A stretch of 64,000 nt of DNA from Ischnura elegans. Taxonomy: Eukaryota > Arthropoda > Insecta > Odonata > Coenagrionidae. Both the position numbers and the translations under genes were made by a program. Under the pieces are notes generated by a model. The model searched no databases. It was not told where the DNA came from and saw nothing but the letters and a program-made list of their open reading frames with translations. Location: assembly GCF_921293095.1 (NCBI RefSeq), contig NC_060248.1, positions 134,986,972-135,050,971 of the forward strand. The letters are read 5' to 3'. How positions within the stretch are numbered: position 1 is the first letter of the stretch; every line of letters starts with the position of its first letter. Below are positions 23,301 through 35,454 of the stretch, in pieces.

Positions 23301-26159
23301 AAAAAATACATCGCGCTATGAAAAGGCTATCAGATAGGAGAGAGGAATGGAGAGCTGGGTCAAACCAATCTTAGGACTGCTGACTAATGATGATGAATAC
23401 GCAGGCTAAAGAAGAACAGCTTCCACTGTAATTTTCAATGTGGAGGATATTTTTTTATCGCATAATCATCCATTTTCAGTGGAATTCCCAATTCTGGAAT
23501 GACGAAGAAAGTAAAAAATAAAGATAACAACATAAGTAAAAGCCAATTTGTGAGGTGATACAGCTGAATGGCAACCACTGCAAGGACTGAAGGATTTCAT
23601 TCTTAATAAATTGGAAATCAGGAATTGCTGTATCCACAGAAATGTACATTTTACAAGCAGTGAAAAATCAGCACAGGTCTACTTATTTTGTAATCTAACA
23701 AAAATATTTGCAGAAAGAATTCTCGGGTTCTCCAATGTGACGAGAGACATATGGCCAATTACCCGGTAGAAGAACCTGAGAATTCTTTCTGTGCCTGATA
23801 AGCGGGAAAATCTTGAGACCTTGCAAAAAATGTGTGTTTTGTTGCATGAGTGCTTTATAATTTTATTTTGACTATCTATAAAAATTATCTATGCACATTC
23901 AGTACGCAAAAATTATTATAAAGTAATTTTGTTAAAAAAAGACAAAAAAGTCAATCTTTTTTAAAATTTATTTGCTTGAAATGGTATTAAACATGAATGT
24001 GGAATTTTATGCATTAAAAATTTTAGAGCTTTCACATATTTTATTTTCAATTACTTATAGTTTTTTTTCGGATTTCTTTCCAAAAATTGGAGTGCATGTA
24101 GTACGTGAATAAATACTGTGAAACTGAGAGGAAAGTAGCACCCAGCTACTAGCATCAGATAGCAAGCTGCAGCTGCCAATAAGCAAAACATTCCAGAGAG
24201 AGAATACACATCTACCTAAATTTCAAGCGCATCACAATGCTTATGAGGTCATATCGTAAACTTTTGCTGATTTGTATTCTATTTCTTAAGATGTGTTGCC
24301 ATGCCTCTGACTCAGAATCACTTCAAGAGAGGCATGAATGACGAGTATTTTTCTTTTCCACTCACTCACTCATTCGGAGCTTAAACCCAAATCTTGGTTC
24401 TCAAAGGTGAGGGTAGAACTAACCCTATTTTAAGATGCAAGCAAGTCACATTTATCTTTGGGGTAAAGGGTCTGCATTTCTTTTCACTAGGCCACCTTGC
24501 AGGGCAAAGATTTTGGTCGAGGGAGTCTGAAGACTTGGATGGACCTACGATTTGAATCCTTCACTCACAGTCTGCATTTTCATTTGCCATAGGAAAAAGT
24601 TTGAAACATGAAAACATTAATTAATTAATCTAAAATTTTACAGATACACATTCATTGCTACAGCAAATCAAAATTAGCAATCTATATTTGCATTTTTTTT
24701 TAGGGACACGCAACTCCACATTCCATTTTGCCCGCAGCACTTTAGGAGAAATACAACATTTATTTCACAGTTCATTCTGTAATTGCATCTTATTGAATAC
24801 ACGTACACTACCTGGGATGTCTCCCTTGGGTGCTATTAGACGAAGCCCACCACCAAGCTTCCCTGCAGCTCTGCACTTCTTGCCATCAACCTTACACTCC
24901 ATCACAAGGAGTTCATCCAGTCTCACAGCTTCAATTCCACGGAGAACCAAGCCTTGGTGGTCTCTTTCACTCTCAGAACTATTAATACAGCTCGAGTCCT
25001 CAGCTGGAGTTTTCACTGAATTGGCTCGTGAACTCTGATTTTCCACATGAGTATCACCCTCTGCTGAAACCCGAATTGCACAAGCATCACCACGCAAGTT
25101 CACATCTGAAGATTCACACTGAGTCACAGAAGCCTTTTCACTTGTTGAACTAAACAGCTTCCTAGTTTTGTCCCCAACATTGTCCTCGGATGGTTTCTCC
25201 AAAATTTTCACACTTCCACCTCCATGGACATTTTTGGACAAATCAGAGGCTTTGGCTAAAGTGGTTTTCAAGAGAAACTTTCCACCATTCATTCCAGAAA
25301 GATGCTTAATTACAGTTCCCCGGGGAATTGCCACCAATTTTCTAACAACATTCTGATTTATTAACCGAGAAGTTTTCAAAGCATTCAGATCACTTGAGAT
25401 AGGAGCAGTAACTTTCCCACCTTGGCATACGATGAGTTTACCACCAAGAGAATTAGATTTATTGACAACAAGACCACTAATTGCACTCTTCCTCATACCT
25501 GGGATCTTGGAGATTAAAACTTTACGAGTGTTATTTGAAACAGATATCAATTTGCCTTTGGAAATTACGGGGCCACCCTTTTTCACTTTTACGACCTGGT
25601 TGTTTGACAAACTGTCTGGGGGCAATTTTTTCCCGTAGCCATAGTTGCCACCCTTTCGCATGACACCACCAAGTGGTCCTCTGTGCCACAGATAGTGACC
25701 ATAGACATCCGAGATGGCATCAAAGCCAATCAGACACTCTTCGCAACCATGGGGTTTGCCATTGACAGGGAATGCAACTGAGCCTTCCAGCCTCTCGTGA
25801 CTCTTTTTGGAACTACACTTCTCGCAGCTCAGCACCTCACCCAAGTGGAAAGTTTTCCGGTGGGCCACTAGATTGGACCATGACCTGTACGTATTGCTGC
25901 ACAGCTGGCAGGCAAACATTTTGGCCTCAGGATGGTCAATCATGTGTGCATCAAACTCCTCGAGGCTATCAAACACAGTGCCAATGGGGCAGAGGTCACA
26001 GGGAAGAGGGAGAGACACGGAGAGGCCATGCAAACGCAGGAGAGACTCCTCCGTCACAGTCAGCTCATACGCATCAGCTTGCTCAAGTTTCTGAACACCA
26101 GTCACCACCTCACCTGGCTGGCCAGAGGCTGCTTGGTCACCCATTATTGCTTCAAAATC
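18902..26159 (-). CDS. Gene B: multi-C2H2 zinc-finger protein, paralogue of gene A
   Basis: Two coding exons, 26159-24812 and 20328-18902, join in phase: donor ATCCCAG/GTAGTG with one base over, acceptor TATTCTCTCCAG followed by two bases. From the ATG at 26144 (A at -3, G at +4) the product is 919 residues. Residues 1-154 hold the module shared with gene A, 155-444 a Lys/Ser-rich linker, and 465-890 about eleven C2H2 or C2HC fingers. Arrays of this kind bind DNA, so a nuclear transcription-factor-like role is inferred. The frame stays open upstream of the ATG to the acceptor (GAT TTT GAA), so an upstream coding exon is possible. The 4.5-kb intron holds a LINE piece and a hairpin. I do not recognise a specific orthologue. 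Confidence 0.85.
20329..22815 (-). other. Gene B intron, right of the terminal exon
   Basis: AT-rich; no gene, RNA or transposon recognised on either strand. Several 60-90-codon frames on the minus strand have no domain or splice support. Confidence 0.5.
22830..23395 (+). mobile_element. LINE 3'-end fragment in gene B intron
   Basis: One open segment (to 23265) encodes the C-terminal tail of an arthropod non-LTR polymerase: FLYGSKAWMLTAAEKSRVEA, FEMWCNQRMMKIKWIDC, EEVLRRVGEKRNLLETI. The stretch CAAACCAATCTTAGGACTG before 23390 resembles the 3' tail of this LINE type, also seen near 17190. It is 5'-truncated and on the opposite strand to gene B. Confidence 0.75.
23711..23791. repeat. Hairpin with 21-bp arms
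   Basis: CAGAAAGAATTCTCGGGTTCT (23711-23731) pairs with 23771-23791 with one mismatch around a 39-base loop. Probably a miniature element or the end of one. Confidence 0.7.
23792..24811 (-). other. Gene B intron, part near the first large exon
   Basis: AT-rich; the donor GTAGTG is at 24811. No other feature seen. Confidence 0.5.
24812..26159 (-). CDS. Gene B upstream large exon: shared finger module plus linker
   Basis: Acceptor TTTCTCTCCACTCAG at 26160. After AYELTVTEESLLRLHGLS come finger 1 (C49, C52, H67, H71), finger 2 (C79, C82, H95, H100), a lone CEKC pair (107, 110) and finger 4 (C134, C137, H150, H154). The gene A module has the same spacing; GKPHGCEECLIG is identical in both. Residues 160-444 are Lys-, Ser- and Gly-rich without a recognised domain. 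Without splicing, the frame would run to a stop at 24765, which would cost the protein its main finger array. Confidence 0.87.
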
Positions 26160-26607
26160 CTGAGTGGAGAGAAAGAAGGATTATGCTAACAACAAATTAA
26201 GCAAAACTCACTAGCCAAGAGAAGCTGGCAAAGGTAATTCAGCTGAGGCTAGACCTGCTGCTTTCCAAACAAAGAGGTTGGATGAATTCAACTTGGAATG
26301 AAACCTGGTTCAGCATTTTCAGAGTCAAAATTTCAATGGCTAGCTCAACTAACGCCATCATTACCTGGGGCCAACAAATTATTCATCCCTGACACTTAGA
26401 TTTAACTACTAGCCTGAAAAATGTACCTCCAGAAATTATAATTGCCTCTACTGTCCAGAACTTCAACATGTGGTATACAAGAATTTAATTTAAACTTTGC
26501 AATTTCTACTGAAGTACTAACGATATGTGCCTCTATGACCTGAAGGGTCCAAATCTCTTACTTTGTTGATTATTACATCGTTATTGCACTCTACTTAAGG
26601 TATTTAA
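26160..26607. other. DNA between gene B acceptor and piggyBac relic
   Basis: No feature recognised. It would be intron if gene B has further upstream exons. Confidence 0.4.
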
Positions 26608-29307
26608 CCCATTTTTTCCCAGTGTTCCAAATTTGGAACAAAAATCTTGTTCTCAAGAATTGACTATGTATATCTTTTTCCAATAGAATATTTTACAATA
26701 TGTAATATTACTTTTATTAGCAGGAGGTAACATGAATACTGCCATCATTGCAATTTTACTGCAACCCTGAAATTATTTTCTAAACTACTAGAAGCAAAAT
26801 TTATAGTTTATAATTTCTTATGCTATGAATACTGATTTTTGAATTATAACACTTTTTGATACAAGGATATTGATTTTCTTTCTGGCCACTACATTGTGCA
26901 GAATATCTTTTTTATGACTGAAGACAATTTGATAAAATGTTTTTCATGCCCCCATTGTTATACCAACAAAAACAACAGTGTTCCATTTTTGGAACACTGG
27001 GCACGGACGGGTACACCCTTTTTATACAGCTTATGAATTGCATTACAATCGTAATCCAGGTCCTTGTGAAACTATTTTCATTATGTTTTTGAAATTACGT
27101 GTAACATCATAATTGTGTGGGAGTAGTGGTGCAGAAAATGAGTACAATGTCGCAAAGCTTGTCTGGATCATGTACTTCAGTCCCCATTAAGCAGCCGAAG
27201 GGAGAGGACACATTTAGCTCTTATAGTAGAGAGCAGCATTCAGAGCAATGACGAACAATGGAAGATATTTTCCATTTATTTTCATTGTGCTCCATTATTT
27301 GTTCTATTTCAGTTGTTGATACTTTTATAAGATACTTTTAATGGAAAAACAACAATCAGAAAAGTAGAATAATAAAATGATTCCCATGCTTTGGTATCGC
27401 GACAACCTTCATCAGGTTAAAAATTATTTTTAATGTATATATGTATATGTAATACATTTTTTCCAAAAAATTTTAATAGTTTTGTGCACTGAATAAGTGC
27501 TTAGAATATTGGAGTATAACGAAGAAATGACAAGAGCAGACATTTTTCTCATGCCTTGTAGCACCTTCTGATAATGGCGAAGGAAGTGCAGAGGACAATG
27601 GTGATGAAGATAAAGTCGAGGCAATATCAGCAATGCAAATGCACGCCAGCTAGAAGCAGAGGCTAAATCTGAATTTGTGCGTCGAGGAGGAAATTGCAGG
27701 ACATTCAGTGATTATACAGATGAGTACCCTGTGGCCAGTTGGCTTCATAAGAATCAATTGATTTTTGGGAATGGACGAAAAAGGATTTGGTGCAGGAGTT
27801 TCCTGAATTTGTATCACCTCGAAATAACCAACAGATACCTTCTGATCCAGTGCCATTTTTTGAGCTTTTTATTGATGATGGCGCACGTAAATTTAAAAAT
27901 GTTCTTGATTTATGCTCGAGAGCAAAAGAGTAATCATTACTTTGAAATTGACTGTATAAATGCTTCATCGGTTTGACTCTTCTGTCTGCGTATGTCACTG
28001 TTTGCAGACAGAGGATGTGGTGGGAGACAGATTCTGAGTGTTTCAATAGATTGGTTTCTAATACCATGAGAAGAAATTAATTTGAACTCAAAGCGTTTCA
28101 TTCACTGCTATGGTAATAAAAATCTCCCAAAAAATGAAAAATTTGGAAAAGTGAGGCTGCTGCTTAATTTGTAGGTGCAATTTGAACCCTATCAAGGAAA
28201 TCAGGTAGATTCAGAATTTCTCAGAGCATCAGTAATTCTAAACTTAGTGAATATTTTACAAAAAAATATTGCATTTAAATACAAGCGGACAGATCTTACT
28301 CCTTCATAAAGCTGGCAGATAGAATGACAAAATTAGGTTACGGGTATACAGGAACAATGATGAAAAATCGATTGGAAGGTAGGCCGATACCTACCTGAAG
28401 TAGAAAAAATGGTTTTCCAGTGGAGGAAGCCATTACTATCGCTCAGATACTTTGACAAACTCTACTACATACAAGTAAAAATATAGAAAATAGAACGGTT
28501 TCTTTGATAAGTTCATGGACAACAGTATTTCTCATCGGTACTGCCAGCAGATGGGTTTTTGTTGAAAGGAAAAATGGCAATACCTCAGCCACATGTTGTG
28601 TCAAAATACAACCGTTACGTGGGAGGAGTGGATAGGTTGGAAGAAAACATTGAAAATTGTAGGATATCCATAAGATCCATCAACGAGGGCCCTTGTGGGG
28701 GCCCTTACTCTGCTTTTGTTTGGATACCGGTGTTCACAATACATTTTTTGAAATTGTTCAGGAAAAAACAGCAGGGATCTTGATTACCTAGAATTCAAAA
28801 GACATGTTGTTTAAGGATATTTGAGGAAATATGGCGGGCAAGCAGCTAGAGGAAAGATATCTTCTGGATGTTATGTAGGATGTTATCAAAAGACTAACTT
28901 CTAAGAATTCCTTGAAAATGCAGTATTATCGCACCAACCATTGGATTGCTAATGCTGCAAAACATTAACGATGTGCTCTGTGCCAAAAAAATCAATGAAA
29001 TGTTGTAAAAATATAATCTAGATTTACATGATGACTGATTTAAAAAGTTTCATGTGAAATACTGAAGTGAAGTAAGTCTATTCTCATTTTAAAATGTGAT
29101 ATTACGACAAATATTCAGTAAAAAATGTATTTTTCTTTAAGCTCCTATTCGTTGTCAGTGATCCAAAATTGTAACATTGTAATGCTGTACTTCAAAGGGT
29201 GGAAAGTACTTGTAAATATGATTTATGTACTTGGCATAAATAAAACTAACAAAATATGCCAAAAAAATAAAAGTTGTAGCAAAAAGAATTATTTGGGCAA
29301 AAATGGG
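26608..29307. mobile_element. Full-length piggyBac-type transposon relic (2.7 kb)
   Basis: Ends CCCATTTTTTCCC and GGGCAAAAATGGG, flanked by TTAA at 26604-26607 and 29308-29311, the target site of piggyBac. The subterminal palindrome GTTCCAAATTTGGAAC occurs near 26622, and GTGTTCCATTTTTGGAACAC near 26980. The length is normal for an autonomous element, but the transposase frame is broken. Confidence 0.88.
27660..28830 (+). pseudogene. piggyBac transposase, broken
   Basis: Between 27770 and 27935 one frame reads WTKKDLVQEFPEF and FFELFIDD, the start of the transposase core. Near 28310-28390 are traces such as KLGYGYTGTMMKNRL. At 28559-28783 the segment PQPHVVSKYNRYVGGVDRLE shows the family's conserved NRxMGGVDR-type box, followed by a rearranged GC-rich stretch. 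At least four frameshifts or stops make it inactive. Confidence 0.8.
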
Positions 29308-29462
29308 TTAACATACTGAGAAGACAATACATAAACTTTTCCCAAAAACATGATATCAAGAACTCTTATCAGGTTGGCATGAAAGATATTTACGAGATAT
29401 TCATGTGTGAGGCTCCCCCAAGAGCATTAATGGATTCCTTCGATTTGATCAATTATTTCCCC

Positions 29463-29766
29463 CACGGGCGCAGCCAGGAATTAAGGCTGGGGGGGGGGGG
29501 GGGTTTAGGTGCAAATAAAACCTGGGTGTGTGGTGGTATGGAATACCCACCAGGATAAGCGATAGATGCAAGATTATTAAATTGCGGAGTTTTAAGAGAA
29601 ACTGTTCAAAATGGTGAGTTTTAAGGCTTTCTGAGGGATATTTTGTTAATCCTTACACTATTCTATTCGTAATATCAATCCAATTAAGTGAAATGGATTA
29701 AACTTAAAAATTTCTCTGAGCTCTGGGGGGGTTTAACCCCCAAAACCCCCCCTCGCTGCCCCACTG
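29463..29766. mobile_element. hAT-type miniature element, G-rich, copy 1
   Basis: Flanked by ATTTCCCC at 29455-29462 and 29767-29774 (8-bp duplication). The ends are CACGGGCGCAGCCAGG and the reverse of CAGTGGGGCAGCGAGG. A run of about 15 G lies near the left end and a C-rich tract near the right. It shares most of its sequence with 55286-55568. Confidence 0.85.
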
Positions 29767-29777
29767 ATTTCCCCAAT

Positions 29778-29906
29778 TGTAATGTATGTAAATGGATACC
29801 GGTAACTAAGTAGCAGAATGTTTGTTTTCCTTTTTAAGAATGTGATTGTCACCAGTTTTGATGCAGATGTAATGATGAATAAACTGTGCCTGTGAGAGAT
29901 ATTATA
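29778..29906 (+). repeat. Gypsy-A 5' LTR
   Basis: 129 bp with one mismatch to the 3' LTR by eye (GGATACC against GAATACC). It contains AATAAACTGTGCCTG near the end as a possible poly(A) signal and is followed by AATTGGCAACGAGG. Confidence 0.88.
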
Positions 29907-29964
29907 AATTGGCAACGAGGAAAATTAATTAAATCACAAACGAAGTAAAACTTTGGTTGAGAAA

Positions 29965-30880
29965 ATGACTTCACCAGCTGGAGATGATGGAGGCCTTACT
30001 AATCCACAAACAGGAACTATGAGTATTGTCCATTTGTCTGCTAGCAGCATTGGTTCCATGAATGAATACCGGAATGGAGATGATTGGGAGACATACCAAG
30101 AGAGATTAAGACAGTACTTTGTGGCAAACTATATAGATACTGAAATAGATAGACTCTGGTTGGTGAAGAGGCATACAAGACACTGAAAGACCTGTGCAAC
30201 CCGGTACTTCCCCAGGGAGAAATCTTATGACCAGCTGTGTCTCATTTTAAAGCAGCATTACTCTAAGAGGATATCAGTATTCAGAGAAAGAATTGAATTT
30301 TATGAGTTGCGGCAATCAGCGCAGGAGACTGTTCGGGAATGGTATGCACGGATGAAGAAAAAGGCCGGTGACTGCAAATTTGGAACTATGCTCGACGAGA
30401 TGCTAAAGGATAAATTTATTTGTGGACTATCAAGAGGACCGATTCTGGATAAGCTGTGTGAAGAAGACCACACTACACCACTGCAGAACATCTTGGAAAT
30501 GGCGATTAAGAGGGAAGCGGTATTTTCTACCATGACAGCAGCATGTGGGGAAATGGATTATGTTAATGTCAAGAGGAAGCAGTGTCAACAACCCAGACCG
30601 GGCATTTCAAGTGGCCATGAATATAGGAAGCAGGACCTAAAGGGAACTGACCTTCAGACCAACCCTTCGCAAGTTATGGGAGAAATGAACAGGTGCAGAA
30701 GTTGTGGTGAAGGTAACCACAATTTCTCGAGTTGTAAGTTTAAGAAATATAGGTGCCGAAATTGTCAGCAGATAGGAATTTTAGCCAAGGCACGTAAAAT
30801 TTTAGGTAACCATTCTGTTGATATTAGCGACAAGTCTGAGTCTTGTTTGAATTTTGTTCAGATGAATTATTGTGAAAACA
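29965..30880 (+). pseudogene. Gypsy-A gag
   Basis: Begins ATG at 29965 (MTSPAGDDGG), is interrupted by a frameshift or stop near 30186, and continues in another frame from about 30190. SAQETVREWYARMKKKAGDC matches the retrotransposon Gag core. One zinc knuckle is visible near 30690-30770 (CRSCGEGNHNFSSC), followed by a partial second. The product would form particles that package element RNA. Confidence 0.75.
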
Positions 30881-33097
30881 GTAACGTAATAAGGCCTTTG
30901 ACTGTCAGTGTAGTCATTAATAATAAGCCTTTGTGTATGGAGCTAGACTCGGGTGCAGGGATTTCGTTAATTCCAAAATCGGTATATGATGAGCATTTCT
31001 CCATGTGTAGACTTAAAGAAACTGATATTCGATTAAGAATGTATGACAATCATATTGTAGTTCCTGCTGGTGAGATCAATGTTCAAATATGCTATAATGG
31101 CATACGCAAACTTTGTAGGCTTATTGTGGTTGATGGTGGTACCCGCTCCTTGTTTGGGAGGGATTTGATGGATGTGTTTGAAATATTTAAAGGTAATTTA
31201 TTAAACTATTCAGTGAATGCCATGAATTGCAATAGAGATTTAGTTATACTAATTAAGAAATATGGAGATTTGTTTAAATCCGAGCTGGGTAGGTTTAAAT
31301 ATGAAAAGGTTTCTCTAAAATTTAATGGGTCAGTCAAGCCAATATTTTTTAAACCTCGTCCTGTACCATTTGCTTTTAAAGCAAAAATGGATGAGGAACT
31401 GGACAGATTGAAGAAGGAAGGTGTTACTTCCTTGGTCACTAATTCAGAATAGGGAACACCCTTGGTCCCTGTGATGCGGCCAGATGGCCGATTGAGACTG
31501 TGTGTTGATTACAAGGTAACAGTAAATAAGTACTTGGATGATATTAAACATCCTCTGCCTCGCATCGAGGAACTTTTTGCTGCTCTGCAGGGTGGGGAGT
31601 ACTTCACTAAGTTGGATTTTTACCAGGCTTATAATCAATTAGAATTAACAGACGAAACTAAAAAGTTGTTGGCTTGGAGCACTCATAGGGGAATATTTGT
31701 TCCTAATAGGCTCCCATTTGGTACAAAACCAGCATGTGCACTCTTCCAGAAAAGTTTGGAAAAGGTTTTACAAGGGTTGACAGGTGTTATAAATTTTTTG
31801 GAGGATAATGTGGTTGCTGGAAAAAGTAGAGAAGAACATTTTAACAATCTGGATATAGTTTGAGAGAGGCTAACTAAGGCAGGATTTACTCTAAATTTAA
31901 AAAAATGTGAATTTTTCCAGCGTGAGATTAAGTATTTGGGTCATGTGATTGACAAGGACGGTTTGCATAAGGACCCAGATAAGGTTAGAGCTATGGTTGA
32001 AGCGCCTAGACCACGTAATGTATCTGAAGTCAAGGCCTTCATAGGTATGGTGAATTATTATGCTAAATTTATGCCAAGATTAGCAACTGTATTAAATCCT
32101 CTTCATGGATTGCTTAAGGCAAATACACCATTTAGGTGGACGATTGATTGTGAAAGATCTTTTCAGCAAGTTAAGGCTATTATTACCTCTGATCAAAGTT
32201 TGGCCCATTATGACCCAAGTGTTAATATTAAGCTAGTCTGTGATGCATCAAATGTGGGATTAGGAGCAGTTCTGTTTCATGTTTATCCTGATAAAAGCGA
32301 AAAGCCAATATGCTTTGCATCACGAACCTTAAACCCTACAGAAAGAACCCTCAGTCATACATCGGGAAGCTTTGGCTATTTATTGGGGTGTTAATAAATT
32401 CTATCAATACTTGATGGGCCGTGAATTTATACTTTGCTCAGATCACAAACCTCTCTTAGCCCTTTTTGGCGAAAAAAAAGGCATACCCCAAATGGCTGCA
32501 GGAAGGCTACAAAGATGGGCATTGTTCCTTAGTGGGTTTGACTACACCTTCCAGTATATCAAAGGGAATATGAATTCGGCAGCCGATGGTTTGTCCCGAC
32601 TGCCTTCAAATGTTACTAGCTTTGAAAATAATGATTATGACTATTTTAATTTTTTAATTGAAGATAAACTTCCCATAACCTCAACAGAGATTAGAAATGC
32701 AATACGAAGAGAAAAAATTTTGGGCAAGGTGGCCCTATATTGTAGAGATGGTTGGCCAAGTATGGTGGCTGAAGAGTTAAAGCCATATTTTAGGCGTTTA
32801 AATGAGATTACCCTTGGCAATGGTCTTCTAATGTGGGGTTACAGGGTTATAATTCCAACCAAATACCAGAGGCAGCTATTAGATGAAATTCATGGGGCGC
32901 ACTGTGGAATGGTTAAAATGAAAATGCTTGCCCGTCAGTACTTTAGGTGGCCAGGGCTGGATGAAGATATTGAGCATTATGTTAGAAGCTGTCATCCTTG
33001 TCTAAGTAATTCCAGGTCTCCTGGAAAATCAGTTTTAATTAAGTTTGATGATGCTAAACATGCATTTGATCGAATTCACCTGGATTTTTGGGACCTT
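30881..33097 (+). pseudogene. Gypsy-A pol: protease, reverse transcriptase, RNase H, integrase N-part
   Basis: Protease at about 30900-31180 (MELDSGAGISLIP). Reverse transcriptase starts near 31330 and is cut by a stop at 31450, then reads TPLVPVMRPDGRLRLCVDYK and FTKLDFYQAYNQLEL. The catalytic box reads NFLEDN instead of YxDD, so polymerase is inactive. RNase H-like region with CDASNVGLGAVLF, a frameshift near 32370, SDHKPLLALFGEK and AADGLSRLP. The integrase zinc site (H, H, SCHPC) and the first Asp (HLDFW) lie at 32885-33090, where a TTAA insertion interrupts the gene. Confidence 0.85.
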
Positions 33098-33239
33098 TTA
33101 ACACATTCAGTGCGGATGACATATATATATGTCATGAGGGCTTTTCCACTCAGGCGGATGACATAAATGTATGTCTTCGGGAGTTCGTTTTTCCGCTGGT
33201 CACTAGGGTGCTCCGAGCGCGCCTAGCGTTACTTTTTCA

Positions 33240-34440
33240 CCCTCCCGCAGTTCGGGATTGACCTTACACCATTGCGGAAGTGTCCGTTTCTAGTTCTACG
33301 TGTTCCTTCATTTTTAGTGTTTTTTTGTTTACATTAGTGCTATTTTTGGAACAATTTGGCAGGTTGAGATTTTTCTTTTCATTTCCTTCGTCTTTTTTTC
33401 ATCATTCTTATCGTAAATATCATAATCATGTCTTACATATGGATTATTTTTTTTTGTTTTTTTACCTTCATTTTTTATTTATTCATATTTTATGTGCTAT
33501 CACAAAAGTTATGATTAGACTAACTTTTTTATTAAAGATATTTATCCCCGTTTCACACTCAATACATAATAAAAAAAATGATCTTAGTGCGGTGCTTCAG
33601 TTAATGATGTTATATTTGAATTTCTTTTTCAAGGAACATTTTTTATTAATGCAAATTACGTTTATCCTGGGTGATTTTTTTTTGGGTCTTTTTCCTACTT
33701 TTACAGCATATTTTCTCATTCGTTTCCCTAGGTCAATTACCAATCCTCTATTCATTTCGATTTTATTTCATTTTCTGAGTTATTCATACGTGTTGGGTTA
33801 GTTGCAGATTTTCTTCCTTTTCATAAAAAAATAACATATTAATGGCTTATGCAACACTGCATTACATTATCTACAGTATTGGTCTGTATTTTTTTACTCG
33901 TTTATTTGTTTCCTTAGCTTTGTAAACGAAATTGCGGAAAAGAATAGACTCAGAGGTATTTTAAGAATTACGGCATTTAACCATTATTTATTCCCTTGAA
34001 ATAGTATTTTTATCTTATTTTTTAATTTATTCATATTTTATGTGCAACCACAAAAATTATTATCAGACTTAGTTTTTGTTAATAACGTGTATTCCCGTCT
34101 AAAAACTTACTATTTTATTCCAAAATGTTTCCATGCGGTCCATAAGGTCGTATTTTATACTTTATTAATAATTTTAAAATAATTATTGCAAATTACGTTT
34201 TTTTTTTACTTAATTTGGGTTTTTTTCCTAATTTTACGGCATACTTTCTCAGTCATTGCTCCACATCAATTACTTGTCCTCTGATCATTATGGTGTTTTC
34301 ATTTTGTAGGTCATTAATACATTCTAGTGTTAGGTACAGATACAGTCTTAATTTTCCTAAAAACTAAGGTATTAATCACATATGCAACACTCCATTACAC
34401 AAATTGTACTATTTTGCTGGATAATTATTAAGGCTCAAGG
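33240..34440. other. T-rich interior of the piggyBac-type element
   Basis: Long runs of T and two similar T-rich blocks (33440-33540 and 34015-34090 share TTTTTTATTTATTCATATTT-like text). The open frame at 33280-33801 is Phe- and Leu-rich because of base composition and is not a gene candidate. Confidence 0.5.
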
Positions 34441-34480
34441 TTGGAGTCCCTCCCTACCAGCGGCACTCGCAGAGATTATT

Positions 34481-34868
34481 TCAACTTGCAAATGATATTT
34501 TCTTTGAAATAATCCTCTCATAGACGGAGAAAAATGCAGAAAGCATTTTCCTCCAAAATCCTTCACCAAGGGCCTTCACTAAGGGCATAATGGATTGGAA
34601 GCCGTTGGAAAGGGAGAACTGGAAACTTCCACACATGGGCGCAATTAGGGTTAACACGATTTCTAACGATTGGAGGTCAGAATTAGTGCGAGTAGCGATA
34701 TTCGGGAGAAAATGTGCCATGATAGGTTTTTAGGAATGATGCAGGCTCTTCATTTCTCCGCTAACCGTGAAGGCATCCGTAGGACAGTGACTACGATTTG
34801 CCCAGAATGTGAAGGTCAACCAGGGCTCTGTCTAAGGCCTTGCTTTCAAATATATCATAAACATTTGT
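34481..34868 (+). pseudogene. Remnant of a piggyBac-type transposase
   Basis: Near 34680-34765 the frame reads REKMCHDRFLGMMQALHFSA, the conserved block before the first catalytic Asp. It passes directly to CPECEGQPGLCLRPCFQIYH, like the cysteine-rich C-terminus, so the catalytic middle is deleted. A derivative that cannot move itself. Confidence 0.7.
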
Positions 34869-35032
34869 GAGAATTTTTATTGAAATGTTTCAATTTTGCA
34901 ATAACTCTGAGGTAACATATATTTAAAAAAATGTTTATCCCATAAATTTATATTTTTCTTGCCGTTCATTGTGTTCTACTTCTGAGACTTGAAAAAATTA
35001 AATCTACGGCCGTTGAAACAAAAAAATACACG

Positions 35033-35326
35033 TGTCATCATCTGGCTATACGAAATGGTCCGGCAGGTGCTGCCCCTCTGGGGGACGCCGAGGAACTCGG
35101 ACGGTAGAGCCAGTAAGGAGGGTGACGCGCAGTGAGTCGCGCGGAATGTGTGTAGAGAGACGGTGCGAGTTTTGTTAAGGGAGTATCCCTCGAGTGCTGT
35201 AATAATCCTTGCTACCTCTGTTAATAACAAGCTACCTCACAGTACGGTGCGAGTTTTGTTAATGGAGTATCACTCGAGTGCTGTAATAATCCTTGCTACC
35301 TCTGTTAATAAACAAGCTACCTCACA
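35033..35326 (+). repeat. Gypsy-B 5' LTR with internal duplication
   Basis: The 3' part of the LTR is a tandem duplication of about 83 bp (copies begin near 35160 and 35242, each starting ACGGTGCGAGTTTTGTTAA). Both LTRs carry it, so it predates this insertion. Confidence 0.9.
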
Positions 35327-35454
35327 GTTCAGAAGTGGGATCGACCAGCGAGCTGCGGTGGAGTTGTTCGTGCACATCCAGCCATCAATAGATAGAACAT
35401 CAAAAACCCCAGTGCGGACTGAGTAAGGTGAGAGAGTGTGGTTCTAGTGTAGCA

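Noticed and set aside
24765-24811. Unspliced end of the gene B large exon
   Set aside because: The CCCAG/GTAGTG donor joins the finger exon exactly in phase, a better explanation.
33280-33801. 173-codon Phe/Leu-rich frame resembling a membrane protein
   Set aside because: T-rich low-complexity DNA in a transposon; hydrophobicity follows from base composition.
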